Below the pieces are notes generated by a model, which made no database searches, was not told where the DNA came from, and saw only the letters and a list, made by a program, of their open reading frames with translations. Of a DNA stretch of 64,000 bases, positions 30,916 to 39,957 are shown in pieces. Source of the DNA: Nocardia sp. BMG51109 (lineage in GTDB: Bacteria; Actinomycetota; Actinomycetes; Mycobacteriales; Mycobacteriaceae); NCBI RefSeq assembly GCF_000526215.1, contig NZ_JAFQ01000004.1, forward strand, positions 2,232,001-2,296,000, read 5' to 3'. Made by a program: the position numbers and the translations under genes. Numbering within the stretch: position 1 is the first letter of the stretch; the number at the start of each line of letters is the position of its first letter.

Positions 30916-31206
30916 ACGACCGGGGACGCCTCAGCACGATGCGTTCGTGCGAACGAGCGGTGGCGCGTGTTGGATCTCGGTTGTCTGTCTCCGCGACCCC
31001 TGCCGGTGTCGACCGTTGCGACACTACGTGTACGCCGCTGGCCGAGTCGCGGGCGGCTGGCCATGCCGACTGTGCCGAGTGCGGCTGGGGGTGGAGTAGA
31101 CGCCCGCAGGGTTGGTCGAACGGGAACGGCGGAACCGTGAGAGGCGCGGCCCGGGCGACTCGATTACTGCCACCGATATCACGTCGGTGAGTCGGCGCCC
31201 GGTCCG

Positions 31207-31222
31207 TGTTTCATGTGAAACA
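31207..31222. promoter_or_regulatory. parS-like site 4 of the array
   Basis: TGTTTCATGTGAAACA matches the consensus at all positions except the central C to T. It is the best site in the array. Confidence 0.85.
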
Positions 31223-31525
31223 TCGATCCCCTCCCCTGTCTTGGAATCAGCGGACGTAATCGCCTCGCCGAGTTGGCGAGTGTTCGACTGATACAGGCCC
31301 GCCATTCGGTGTTCGCGGAGAGGTACCGGTGCGACGCCCGATCGCTCGGTGTCGCATGGTCCGGTATGTCCGCGAGAACTACCGGATCATTCGAAGGCCG
31401 GCGCGGCAGCCGCTGCCGGCGCGGAGCGGTCCTGAGCGAGTGGAGGGCGGTGCCGCGCAGAGAGCGGAGAGGTTGTCCCACAGCGCATGGAGAGGCCCGT
31501 AGCCAAACTGTTCGGACAGAGATTC

Positions 31526-31541
31526 GGTTTCATGTGAAACA
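31526..31541. promoter_or_regulatory. parS-like site 5 of the array
   Basis: GGTTTCATGTGAAACA has the central TG change and a first-base mismatch. Confidence 0.8.
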
Positions 31542-31818
31542 TCAGCGACGGAGACAGCAGCCGCGCCTGCGCACGAGGCGAGTACTGGGGACGGAACGTG
31601 GCCATGGCTGACTCCCATCGGGCCTCGCTGTCACCACTGGCGTCTCGACGCGCAACGCGCAGCTTGTCCGTGCCGGACCGGACGCACGATTACGAACGGG
31701 TCGAGTTCCGGATCGGTGCCTGACGATTCGGCTCCGACCGTCGCCGATGGGGGCGAGATTCGATGAGCCGCATCGGGATGCGATCGGCGCCGGCGACGTC
31801 TCCACGCCCGATCTGTTC

Positions 31819-31834
31819 CGTTTCATGTGAAACA
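31819..31834. promoter_or_regulatory. parS-like site 6 of the array
   Basis: CGTTTCATGTGAAACA has the central TG change and a first-base mismatch, like site 5. Confidence 0.8.
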
Positions 31835-32130
31835 CAGAGAGCCGCCGGCTCTCTCCGGACGAGTCCAAGGGTGGCAGTCGGCCGTCCGAAGCGCTTCTCG
31901 GCAACAAACTTTGTGTGTTGCGGTGTGATCGCAGCGGTTCAACTTCCGTAATGACTCCGGTACTGGCAAGCTAGGTGTCATTGAGTGTGAGCGCAGTTTC
32001 GCGATACCCGATAGGCCCGCCAGACGGGCACCGGTCTTCCTCTGAGCGTCCCGCGCTCCGCTTGCTCGAGCCGATGCGGCACTGATGCTGCTGGGGCACG
32101 TGTCTGAAGTTCTCGGGGTTAGGAGCCTGT

Positions 32131-33147
32131 ATGTCGAACGGTCCGGCGAATGTTTCACGGGAAACAACGTCGCGGGTGCCCGGAATGCTGGACGGGAGTG
32201 GCTTCGATGTGGAAGAACTCGGCCGGCCGTCGTTCGGGAGTATCTCCGCCGACACGCCCATAGCTGCCGAGGCACAGCGCGCCAGTCAGGTGTTGCATCC
32301 TGGTTCGATGACCATCCCCAAGCCGCGTGAGCAACGCATCATCACCATTGCGAACCAGAAGGGTGGTGTCGGCAAGACCACGACGGCGGTAAATCTGGCC
32401 GCCGCACTGGCGCTACAGGGGATGACCGTCCTAGTCATCGATCTCGACCCCCAGGGCAACGCCAGTACCGCGATGGGTGTCGAGCATCATTCCGGAGTTC
32501 CCTCCAGCTACGAGCTGCTGATCGGCGAGACCTCGGTGCAGGATGCCATCCAGCAGAGCCCGCACAACGAACGGCTGCTGTGCATTCCGGCCACCATCGA
32601 TCTGGCCGGCGCGGAGATCGAACTCGTCTCGATGGTCGCCCGCGAGGGCCGGCTCAAGGCCGCGATCCAGGAGGCGAATCTGGCCGGCTACGACATCGAC
32701 TATGTGATGATCGACTGCCCGCCCTCTCTCGGTCTGCTCACCGTCAACGCGTTGGTGGCCGCCAAGGAGGTGCTGATCCCGATTCAGTGCGAGTACTACG
32801 CGCTCGAGGGTGTGGGACAGCTGATCCGCAATATCGGTCTGGTGCAAGCACATCTGAATCCGGAGCTGCATGTGTCCACCGTCGTTCTCACGATGTACGA
32901 CGGTCGCACCAAGCTCGCCGACCAGGTGGCCGAGGAGGTACGTGGCCACTTCGGCGACGTGGTGTTGCGCTCGGTGATCCCGCGCAGTGTCAAGGTGTCC
33001 GAGGCTCCCGGCTACGGCATGACGGTGCTGGATTACGATCCTGGTTCCCGGGGCGCGATGAGCTATCTGGATGCCGGTCGCGAAATGGCCTCCCGGACTG
33101 CCGTCGTGAGCGCGGTTGGTGGAGTGAACGAGGAAAGGGGCCGGTAG
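32131..33147 (+). CDS. parA: Chromosome partitioning ATPase ParA (Soj)
   Basis: This 338-residue deviant-Walker ATPase moves the origin with ParB. Walker A' is [18 protein letters not shown], and the other motifs are [13 protein letters not shown] and [20 protein letters not shown] 32131 follows TAGGAG. The roughly 65 residues before the ATPase core are variable; they start [14 protein letters not shown], partly encoded by a parS-like site. parB follows after four bases, so the two are co-transcribed. Confidence 0.97.
   Translation: MSNGPANVSRETTSRVPGMLDGSGFDVEELGRPSFGSISADTPIAAEAQRASQVLHPGSMTIPKPREQRIITIANQKGGVGKTTTAVNLAAALALQGMTVLVIDLDPQGNASTAMGVEHHSGVPSSYELLIGETSVQDAIQQSPHNERLLCIPATIDLAGAEIELVSMVAREGRLKAAIQEANLAGYDIDYVMIDCPPSLGLLTVNALVAAKEVLIPIQCEYYALEGVGQLIRNIGLVQAHLNPELHVSTVVLTMYDGRTKLADQVAEEVRGHFGDVVLRSVIPRSVKVSEAPGYGMTVLDYDPGSRGAMSYLDAGREMASRTAVVSAVGGVNEERGR
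32151..32166 (+). promoter_or_regulatory. parS-like site inside the parA start
   Basis: TGTTTCACGGGAAACA has a single mismatch to the parS consensus (T to G in the right half). It lies 20 bases into parA and encodes Val-Ser-Arg-Glu-Thr there. Confidence 0.8.
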
Positions 33148-33151
33148 GTCG

Positions 33152-34156
33152 ATGAGTCAGGCGAAAAAGGGTGGACTGGGGCGCGGGCTGGCCGCGCTGA
33201 TTCCGACCGGGCCGAGCGAGGTGCAGGGGCTCGGTAGCGCCGCCGCGAATGCCGTCATCGGCCTCGATCCGGTCGGTCCGCATCCGGCATCGGCCTATCT
33301 GCATCGGGTCCCCGACCCCGACGAGGCATCCGACGCCGGAGCGGTGTATCGGGAGATTCCGCCGGAGCAGATCGAGCCCAACCCCAAGCAGCCGCGCCAG
33401 GTCTTCGAACCGGAGGCGTTGGACGAGTTGATCCACTCGGTTCGCGAATTCGGGTTGATGCAGCCGATCGTGGTGCGTCAGCTGGACGACTCCCCTACCC
33501 CGCGCTATCAGATCGTGATGGGCGAGCGCCGCTGGCGGGCCTGCCAGGACGCGGGCCTGGAGACCATCCCGGCCATCGTCCGGGAGACCACCGACGGCGC
33601 GATGTTGCGCGACGCCCTGTTGGAGAACATCCACCGGGTCCAGCTCAACCCGCTCGAAGAGGCGGCGGCCTACCAGCAGCTGCTGGAGGAATTCGACGTC
33701 ACCCACGAGGAACTCGCCAGCCGGCTCGGCCGATCCCGGCCGGTTGTCACGAATATGATCCGCCTGCTGCGGCTGCCGATTCCGGTGCAGCGACGGGTGG
33801 CCGCCGGTGTGCTGTCCGCCGGTCACGCCCGCGCGCTACTGGGGCTGGAATCCGGTGCGGACGCGCAGGAAAAGCTGGCGGAACGGATCGTCGCCGAGGG
33901 GCTTTCGGTCCGCGCCACCGAGGAGGCGGTCACCCTCGCCAACCGGGACCCGAACGAGGAGAAGGAACGACGCCCCGCCGAGCGCAAGCCGGTGCAGATG
34001 CCGGGTCTGGACCGGCTGGCCGAGCGGTTGGCCGATTCGTTCGATACCCGTGTCACGGTCAGCATGGGCAAGAAGAAGGGCAAGATCGTCGTCGAATTCG
34101 GCGATCTTGCCGATCTGGAACGCATCGTGAAGATGATGGAGCAGCAGGACCAGTAG
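33152..34156 (+). CDS. parB: Chromosome partitioning protein ParB
   Basis: This 334-residue CTP-dependent clamp binds parS and spreads around the origin. The CTP-binding part has [20 protein letters not shown] and [20 protein letters not shown] (GERRxR motif, about residues 122-140). The helix-turn-helix is [20 protein letters not shown], close to the mycobacterial sequence, so no altered DNA specificity is obvious by eye. The C-terminal dimerisation domain ends the protein. It starts with ATG 33152, four bases after parA. Confidence 0.97.
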   Translation: MSQAKKGGLGRGLAALIPTGPSEVQGLGSAAANAVIGLDPVGPHPASAYLHRVPDPDEASDAGAVYREIPPEQIEPNPKQPRQVFEPEALDELIHSVREFGLMQPIVVRQLDDSPTPRYQIVMGERRWRACQDAGLETIPAIVRETTDGAMLRDALLENIHRVQLNPLEEAAAYQQLLEEFDVTHEELASRLGRSRPVVTNMIRLLRLPIPVQRRVAAGVLSAGHARALLGLESGADAQEKLAERIVAEGLSVRATEEAVTLANRDPNEEKERRPAERKPVQMPGLDRLAERLADSFDTRVTVSMGKKKGKIVVEFGDLADLERIVKMMEQQDQ

Positions 34157-34338
34157 CGTCGGGATCCGCGGCCGAAATCCGCGAAATCGCCGGCGTACCT
34201 GGACCCCGGCATGGAAACGTCACTGTGACGGCCCCTTTCGGGTGCCGCGCTGCAGTCCTGATGAACAGCACAGCTATCGGAAATGAGGCGGATCCCTTTG
34301 ATCGCTTATTCTTGCTGGCGAGTAGATATTGATGCGGC

Positions 34339-35121
34339 GTGAGTGTGGATGAATCGGAGAGCTGGAGGCTGAGTAGAGCGGTGTCGACCAGCGTGACCGC
34401 ACTGACCCTGGACGGACTCGACAAGCTGCCGGTACACGCCCGCCGGTGTGTGTTCTGGGAGATCGATCCGGCCGTGGCGGCGGACTCTCGCGAATTCAGC
34501 GACCCGGTCTTCGAGAAGGAGGCCTGGCTGTCCACCGTCATGCTCCAATGGGGTTCGTGCGGTCAGGTGGCCCTGGTCGATGGTCAACCGGCCGGTTGCG
34601 CGTTGTACTCGCCGCCGAGCGCGGTACCGCGGGCCGCGCTCTTCCCCACCTCACCGGTCAGCCCGGACGCGGTGTTGCTGACCACCCTGCGCTCCGAACT
34701 TCCCTACCACGACAACGACGTCGCGGATCGGCTGATTCACGCGGTGGTCACCGATCTGGTGCGGCGCGGCGTGCGGGCCATCGAGGCGTTCGGCCTGCGT
34801 CAGGATCCCGCCGCCACCTCGCTGGCGACACGATCGGTCAGCTCGATGTTTCTGCTGGAGCGCATCGATACTCCGCCGCACGGTCTGTCGATGGCACCGG
34901 GTCGCCGGGCCGACGCCGGATGCTCGCCGGAGGGCTGCATGATCGACGCGGAATTCCTGGAGGATGTCGGCTTCACCGTGGTAGCGCCGCATCATCGGTT
35001 TCCTCGCCTGCGCCTGGAACTCGACAGTGATCACTTCTGGAAGGAAGACGTGGAGCACGCCCTCGATCAACTGCTGGCGGCCGCTTCCGTCGAGTCCCGG
35101 TCCCGGGTCGGGTGTCCCTGA
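34339..35121 (+). CDS. GNAT-family acetyltransferase-like protein
   Basis: This 260-residue protein matches the acetyltransferase-like gene found between parB and cwlM in mycobacteria. The segment IHAVVTDLVRRGVRAIEAFG and the end FLEDVGFTVVAPHHRFPRLR fit the GNAT fold, whereas the acetyl-CoA P-loop (Q/RxxGxG/A) is not obvious. The start is GTG 34339, with another GTG at 34381 as alternative. Two Cys-rich spots (GSCGQVALVDGQPAGCALY and AGCSPEGCM) stand out. Its substrate is unknown. It converges with cwlM. Confidence 0.82.
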   Translation: MSVDESESWRLSRAVSTSVTALTLDGLDKLPVHARRCVFWEIDPAVAADSREFSDPVFEKEAWLSTVMLQWGSCGQVALVDGQPAGCALYSPPSAVPRAALFPTSPVSPDAVLLTTLRSELPYHDNDVADRLIHAVVTDLVRRGVRAIEAFGLRQDPAATSLATRSVSSMFLLERIDTPPHGLSMAPGRRADAGCSPEGCMIDAEFLEDVGFTVVAPHHRFPRLRLELDSDHFWKEDVEHALDQLLAAASVESRSRVGCP

Positions 35122-35130
35122 CGAAAGCCG

Positions 35131-35167
35131 AACGGGGCGCCCCGGCCGATGCCGGTGGCGCCCCGTT
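35131..35167. terminator. Bidirectional hairpin between GNAT gene and cwlM
   Basis: AACGGGGCGCC and GGCGCCCCGTT pair perfectly over 11 bases and surround a second small hairpin (CCGGCCGATGCCGG). It lies between two convergent genes and ends in GTTTCC on the plus strand. Confidence 0.8.
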
Positions 35168-35182
35168 TCCGCTGTCGGACAC

Positions 35183-36382
35183 CTACATTCGGTCGGCGGC
35201 GGCGAGCTCCTCGGCCAGCAGTTCGGCGAAGGTGTAGGTACCGGTGGGCTGATCGTCCTGACCCAGCAGGTACAGCCGCTTCACCGAGATCAGGACGGCC
35301 TCGGCGATCACATCGCGCAGGCGCGGGTTGGTCAGCACCGAGGCGTCGTAATCGTTTGTCAGGTAACCGATATCGACCTGGACGGTCGGCATCTTGGTCA
35401 GCCGCAGCAGATCCCAGGTGCGGGAATGCGTCCGGCAGTCCTGCAGCGAGGTGCGTGCCACGATCTCGCGCTGGATGAAGCCGGCCAGGACCTGACCGAT
35501 CATCGAGACGGAGCCGTGCGAATTGCCGAAGTGGAAACTGGCCACGCCGTTGGCCATCGGGCTGGGGTTGTTGGCACAGCGCAGCGAGATCATCAGGTCG
35601 GCGTCGAAGGTGTTGGAGGTCTCGGCGCGTTCGGCGTCGGAGGGGTTGGCACCCCACGGCCGCGACAGGAACGTCTCCATACCGGTGGCGGCCATCCGGC
35701 CCTCCAGCCGGCTCGCCAGATCCCAGAGAATTTCCGACTCGTAGACATCGCCGAATTCGGTGGGGACGGCGAAACCTTTGTCGGGGCCGCCCATTCCGGG
35801 ATCGATGACGATCCGCTTACCGGTCAGCTGCGGGCCGGCGCGGTGCACGACCTCCTCCTCCGCGATCCGGTGCGGGTTTCCGCCGGTGACGCGGGCGCCG
35901 AGCAGCTCCAGCGAGCGCAGCGTGTCCGGACCGCAGATGCCGTCGGCGGACAGCCCGATCTCGCGCTGGAACGCCGTCAGGGCGTCGTGGGTCTGCGGGC
36001 CGAAATAGCCGTCGACACGGTGCACGTAGAATCCGAGATCCTGCAGGCGCCGCTGCAGCGTGGCCACATCGTCGCCGTACAGCGGTGCCGATAGCTGATA
36101 GATCAGCGTGCGCGCGCCCAGGCGATAGGACGCCTCCTTCAAGGCCCGGTAGGTGGCCGGGCCGACGACACCGTCGACCAGGAGGCCGCGCTGCTGCTGA
36201 AAGGCGCGAACGGCGGAATCGAGACCGTGATCGAAAACGGCTTCGGAATCCTTCCAGTACTCCCCGTTTCCGTCGGCGCGTTCGGCCGCGACGGGATGAA
36301 GGTGAAGAAATCCGAGACTTGCCAGGGTGCTCCGAACCTCAGCGACGGCTGGTCCAGTATCGCCGTGACGAAGTCGGTGCAT
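35183..36382 (-). CDS. cwlM: CwlM-type amidase-like regulator of peptidoglycan synthesis
   Basis: This 399-residue cytosolic protein has two N-terminal peptidoglycan-binding domains (AFQQQRGLLVDGVVGPATYR and FQREIGLSADGICGPDTLR) and an amidase_3-like domain from about residue 195. The motif that should carry the first zinc-binding His reads VIDPGMGGPDKG, with Met in place of His (mycobacterial CwlM has Arg). It is thus probably not an active hydrolase. In M. tuberculosis, phosphorylated CwlM stimulates MurA and interacts with FhaA and MurJ. The C-terminal TGTYTFAELLAEE keeps the Thr-rich stretch where phosphorylation occurs. The ATG at 36382 has GGAAAGGG upstream. Confidence 0.93.
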   Translation of the reverse strand: MHRLRHGDTGPAVAEVRSTLASLGFLHLHPVAAERADGNGEYWKDSEAVFDHGLDSAVRAFQQQRGLLVDGVVGPATYRALKEASYRLGARTLIYQLSAPLYGDDVATLQRRLQDLGFYVHRVDGYFGPQTHDALTAFQREIGLSADGICGPDTLRSLELLGARVTGGNPHRIAEEEVVHRAGPQLTGKRIVIDPGMGGPDKGFAVPTEFGDVYESEILWDLASRLEGRMAATGMETFLSRPWGANPSDAERAETSNTFDADLMISLRCANNPSPMANGVASFHFGNSHGSVSMIGQVLAGFIQREIVARTSLQDCRTHSRTWDLLRLTKMPTVQVDIGYLTNDYDASVLTNPRLRDVIAEAVLISVKRLYLLGQDDQPTGTYTFAELLAEELAAADRM

Positions 36383-36516
36383 GCGTGAGAGCCCTTTCCT
36401 TCCGCCATTCCGGGTACCCACTCATGCGACGGCTCATACCCTCGCACGACCGGAGCGTCGGTCGATTGTCTCAGACCCGGACCGAATTTCGGCAATCCTC
36501 CGGGTGTCGAGATCCT

Positions 36517-36583
36517 AACTCCGACGTTGTTGTCGGAGTTCGCCGACGGCAGCCCCGACCGAATGTTCGGAGCTGCCGTCGGC
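36517..36583 (-). terminator. Two hairpins downstream of trxA
   Basis: AACTCCGAC/GTCGGAGTT (36517-36540) and GCCGACGGCAGC/GCTGCCGTCGGC (36542-36583) are perfect stems in the 254-base gap between trxA and cwlM. They probably end the sigM-rsmA-trxB-trxA transcripts. The remaining 36422-36516 part should contain the cwlM promoter. Confidence 0.75.
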
Positions 36584-36636
36584 GCCGAAAGCCTACAGTG
36601 CGGATGCCGATCGCGTCGGCAGCCCCGCATGTGATC

Positions 36637-36966
36637 TCAGATGACACCCTCGAGTTCGCGCAGCAGGGCGGCCTTACCCTTGGCGCCGACGATCCGCTTG
36701 GCCTCCTGGCCACCGGAGAACAGGATCATCGTGGGCAACGACAGAACGCCGTAGTCCCGGGAGATCACCGGATTGGCATCGGCATCCACCTTCGCGATGG
36801 TCAGCTTGTCGCCGTGGGATGCCGCGATCTCCTCCAGCACCGGCGCGACCATCTTGCAGGGACCGCACCAGCTCGCCCAGAAATCGACGAGAACCGGCTT
36901 GTCACTGCCCAATACGTCCTGCGAGAACGTGTCGTCGGTGACGGTCTTGGTGGCGGATTCGGACAT
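36637..36966 (-). CDS. trxA: Thioredoxin
   Basis: This 109-residue disulfide reductant has the active site WCGPCK (about residues 34-39) and the cis-Pro region LPTMILFSGGQ. It begins MSESATKTVTDDTFSQDVLG and ends LLRELEGVI. It lies 31 bases behind trxB, its reductase. Confidence 0.97.
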   Translation of the reverse strand: MSESATKTVTDDTFSQDVLGSDKPVLVDFWASWCGPCKMVAPVLEEIAASHGDKLTIAKVDADANPVISRDYGVLSLPTMILFSGGQEAKRIVGAKGKAALLRELEGVI

Positions 36967-36997
36967 GGGTGACTCCTCGAGCTCTACCGGAGATGGA

Positions 36998-37984
36998 TCA
37001 ATTGACGGGGACTTCGACCGGCTCGCCGGCGTGGTCGAGAGTGTTGGAAGTGATGTCGCCCTTGTCGGCCAGCCAGCGCTCGGCGTCCATGGCCGCCCGG
37101 CAGCCGGTGCCTGCGGCGGTGATGGCCTGGCGGTAGACGTGGTCGACCAGGTCGCCGGCGGCGAACACGCCCTCGACGGAGGTTGCCGTCGTCGGCTGGT
37201 TCACCAGCACGTAGCCCTCGCCGTCCAGGTCGACCTGGCCGCGCACCAGTTCGCTGCGCGGGTCGTGACCGATCGCGACGAACAGGCCGGTCGCGGCCAG
37301 CTCCGAGGTTTCGCCGGTCCTGGTGTCGCGCAAGGTCAGTCCGGTCACGCTGTTCTCGCCGTGTACCTCGAGCACCTCGGCATTGGTGACGAAGCGGATC
37401 TTCTCGTTGGTCCTGGCCCGCTCCAGCATGATGCGCGAGGCGCGGAACTCCTCGCGGCGGTGCACGATGGTGACGCTGGCGGCGAACTTGGTGAGGAAGG
37501 TCGCCTCCTCCATCGCCGAGTCGCCGCCGCCCACGACCACGATGTCCTGGCCCTTGAAGAAGAAGCCGTCGCAGGTGGCGCAGGCGCTCACGCCGCGGCC
37601 CAGCAGCCGCTGCTCGCCCGGGACGCCGAGATAGCGCGCGGCCGAACCCATGGCGAGGATGACCGCGTACGCCCGGTATGCCTCACCGCCGACGGTGACC
37701 GTCTTGATCGGGCCGGAGAGGTCGATCGTCTCGACATCCTCGGTGCGGATGTCGGCGCCGAACCGCTTGGCCTGCTCGCGCATCTCTTCCATGAGGTCGG
37801 GGCCCATGATGCCGTCGCGGAAACCGGGGAAGTTCTCCACCTCGGTGGTCGTCATCAGCGCACCGCCGAATTGGGTGCCCTCGAACAACAGCGGTTCGAG
37901 TTCGGCCCGCGCGGCATAGACCGCGGCGGTGTAGCCGGCGGGGCCGGAGCCGACGATGATCAGGTCGCGAACAGAGGTGTCCAT
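36998..37984 (-). CDS. trxB: Thioredoxin-disulfide reductase
   Basis: This 328-residue flavoprotein reduces thioredoxin with NADPH. It has the FAD site [16 protein letters not shown], the redox-active CATCDG, the NADPH site [15 protein letters not shown] and the late FAD motif [20 protein letters not shown]. The ATG at 37984 ([12 protein letters not shown]) follows GGAAGGGCC. It probably belongs to the sigM-rsmA unit, as in mycobacteria where SigM targets and redox genes adjoin. Confidence 0.97.
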   Translation of the reverse strand: MDTSVRDLIIVGSGPAGYTAAVYAARAELEPLLFEGTQFGGALMTTTEVENFPGFRDGIMGPDLMEEMREQAKRFGADIRTEDVETIDLSGPIKTVTVGGEAYRAYAVILAMGSAARYLGVPGEQRLLGRGVSACATCDGFFFKGQDIVVVGGGDSAMEEATFLTKFAASVTIVHRREEFRASRIMLERARTNEKIRFVTNAEVLEVHGENSVTGLTLRDTRTGETSELAATGLFVAIGHDPRSELVRGQVDLDGEGYVLVNQPTTATSVEGVFAAGDLVDHVYRQAITAAGTGCRAAMDAERWLADKGDITSNTLDHAGEPVEVPVN

Positions 37985-38103
37985 GAGGCCCTTCCGAGAA
38001 AGTGTGTCATCAGGCTTGTGAGTCAACACCAGGGTAAACGGTGTTGTTCCCCGGCTAGCGGCCGTTACCCCCGCACGATCCGGCCGGATCACCGGCCGCG
38101 CAG

Positions 38104-39051
38104 CTAACCGATGTCGCGCATTTCCAGCTTCTGGGCATTGCCGGGGCCGCACCCCGTCCCCACCACCAGCGCCGTGATCTTCGGCGGTTGCGGGCCGGTG
38201 AGGATGATCACCACCGCGGGCCGGCCGCGGTAGGTGACGTTCATCGAGCCGAGCACCGGGCGATTGAAGCCCGCCGCGGCGACGCAGCCGGTCAGCGCGC
38301 CGGGGCCGGCGAGCGGGCCGGTCACCTCGTTGCGGCCGATGGCGCTCAGCAGCGTGGCGGCGGGCAGGTCGTCGTCGAGTTCCACCGCGCCGGCCGGTGT
38401 GGTGGGCAGGGCCCTCGGCGCGGGATCGGGACCGCGGACGGCGTCCACGCCGATCAGGGCGCCGACGACGATCGCGATGACGGCTGCGGCCGCGGTGAGC
38501 CAGCGCAGCCGGCGGGAACGCCGCGCATCGAGGCGGATCAGTTCGGCGGGATCCTCCTCGTCCGGCGCGACCGCCGCCATCGGGCGGGTGGTGGGCGTGC
38601 CGTTGTCGCCGGGCGGGAGCGGAGGGACGGCGGTGTCGCCCGGGACGGGTGTTTCAGGGGCTGGTGTTTCAGGACGGTTGCCGTGGGCGAGATCATCGAG
38701 CAGCCGATCGAGCCGGGTGCCGACCTCGGACGGCATCGGGTGCAGGATCTCCGAATCCTGTCCGAGGGACTGCAATTCGACGGTTACGTCGTCCAGCGAG
38801 CGCAGGAACCGAAGGGATTCGGGATCGTCGCGGACCTGCGGCCACAGCTGCTCGGACAACTCCGGCGACACGTTGTCGGCGTGCAGATCGGCGAGCAGGT
38901 CCGTGGAGAAGGGAGGCCGTGGCACCGGGTGGACCGCCATTGCGTCTCCCGGCTCTCCGGCGCCTTCCCGGACCTCGGGGCCTTCCCGGACCTCGGCGCC
39001 TTCCCGGACCTCGGGTCGGCGCTGCCGGACGCCTTCGCCCTTGTCGTCCAT
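38104..39051 (-). CDS. rsmA: Anti-sigma-M factor-like membrane protein
   Basis: This 315-residue protein stands just after sigM, in the place of the mycobacterial anti-sigma-M factor. A cytosolic domain ([20 protein letters not shown]) precedes one transmembrane helix near residue 195-215 ([20 protein letters not shown]), followed by an extracellular domain with two cysteines ([16 protein letters not shown]). The N-terminus has three near-repeats of EVREG. The start at 39051 has GGAGAGG; an ATG at 38940 is an alternative. It should hold SigM at the membrane until a signal arrives. Confidence 0.8.
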   Translation of the reverse strand: MDDKGEGVRQRRPEVREGAEVREGPEVREGAGEPGDAMAVHPVPRPPFSTDLLADLHADNVSPELSEQLWPQVRDDPESLRFLRSLDDVTVELQSLGQDSEILHPMPSEVGTRLDRLLDDLAHGNRPETPAPETPVPGDTAVPPLPPGDNGTPTTRPMAAVAPDEEDPAELIRLDARRSRRLRWLTAAAAVIAIVVGALIGVDAVRGPDPAPRALPTTPAGAVELDDDLPAATLLSAIGRNEVTGPLAGPGALTGCVAAAGFNRPVLGSMNVTYRGRPAVVIILTGPQPPKITALVVGTGCGPGNAQKLEMRDIG

Positions 39052-39123
39052 CGCCTCTCCGGTCGGCCTGCTGTGGTTGGATATCCTAAGTTTTCGTTCG
39101 TCAGTAGTTATGACGCATCTCGG

Positions 39124-39759
39124 CTACATCCGGTTCCCGGGATCCCGTAGGAATGTCAACTCCTGCTGCAACCGTTTGCGGCCGCGAGAGCAGCGGCTCT
39201 TGATCGTCCCCTCTGCGACGCCCAGCAACTGCGCCGCATCCGCTACCGTATACCCCTCCATGTCGACCGCGACCAGCGCGGCGCGTTGATCGTCGGGCAG
39301 CCCGAGCAGCGCCGCGTCGACCACCATCGACATCTCGCGATGGGCGAAGTGGTCGTGCTCGTCGGCCGGTTCGGCGACGGCCTCGTCCGACAGCGAGACA
39401 CTGTGGCGAACCTTGTTGCGGCGCATCCGATCCAGGCACGCGTTGACGACGATGCGGTGCAGCCAGCTGCGGACCTCCGCATCACCGCGGAAGGCGGCGG
39501 CGTTGCGGTGCGCCGACAGCAGCGCGTCCTGCAGGCAGTCGGCCGCATCCTCGGGGACGCGGCAGGTGCGCAGCGCAAGCTGCCACAGGTGGTGGTAGTG
39601 GCGGCGGAACAGCACCCCGAAGGCGTCACGATCGCCGGCGACATGCGCGCGGAGCAGCGCGCGGTCGGAGGCCGCGTCGAGATCGGCCGAGCGGCGCCGC
39701 ACAGCAGGCGGCTCGGATGTCCCCGCGCCGGACCGCTCGCCCGCATCAAACGACAACAC
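39124..39759 (-). CDS. sigM: ECF sigma factor SigM
   Basis: This 211-residue extracytoplasmic-function sigma factor has region 2 (FGVLFRRHYHHLWQLALRTC, DAADCLQDALLSAHRNAAAF) and region 4 (VAVDMEGYTVADAAQLLGVA, EGTIKSRCSRGRKRLQQEL). The start is GTG 39759. It is followed by its anti-sigma factor after 72 bases and then trxB and trxA, the conserved mycobacterial order. The promoter should be in the 198-base gap behind murJ. Confidence 0.92.
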   Translation of the reverse strand: MLSFDAGERSGAGTSEPPAVRRRSADLDAASDRALLRAHVAGDRDAFGVLFRRHYHHLWQLALRTCRVPEDAADCLQDALLSAHRNAAAFRGDAEVRSWLHRIVVNACLDRMRRNKVRHSVSLSDEAVAEPADEHDHFAHREMSMVVDAALLGLPDDQRAALVAVDMEGYTVADAAQLLGVAEGTIKSRCSRGRKRLQQELTFLRDPGNRM

Positions 39760-39957
39760 AACCCCTAGGATCAGCGCTCATGCGGCGTCACGTCCGCAGC
39801 CGGACCTCACCGCCAATTTCGCGTTCATCCAGGACCGCAGCACCAGATCCCAGGAAGCTCCCCTGCCGAGAGCGCGGTGAGCATCATATCGGCAGTTTCG
39901 AACGAGCAGCAACCAGACCGGAGACCGGATATCGTGCGCCGCGCGGCGCCGCGATCG

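Larger units (their letters stand above)
29872..32130. other. 2.26-kb rsmG-parA intergenic region carrying a parS array
   Basis: I find no convincing gene in this unusually long gap. Open frames here are arginine- and serine-rich and lack family patterns, ribosome-binding sites and codon bias. What it does hold is six parS-like palindromes spaced roughly 260-460 bases apart. The parA promoter and leader should lie in its last 200 bases, with TAGGAG before the parA ATG. Confidence 0.75.

Noticed and set aside
29872..32130. Arginine/serine-rich open frames between rsmG and parA, including some starting Met-Phe-His-Val or Met-Phe-His-Met
   Set aside because: These starts come from parS-like palindromes read as codons, and the remaining sequence shows no family pattern or ribosome-binding site.
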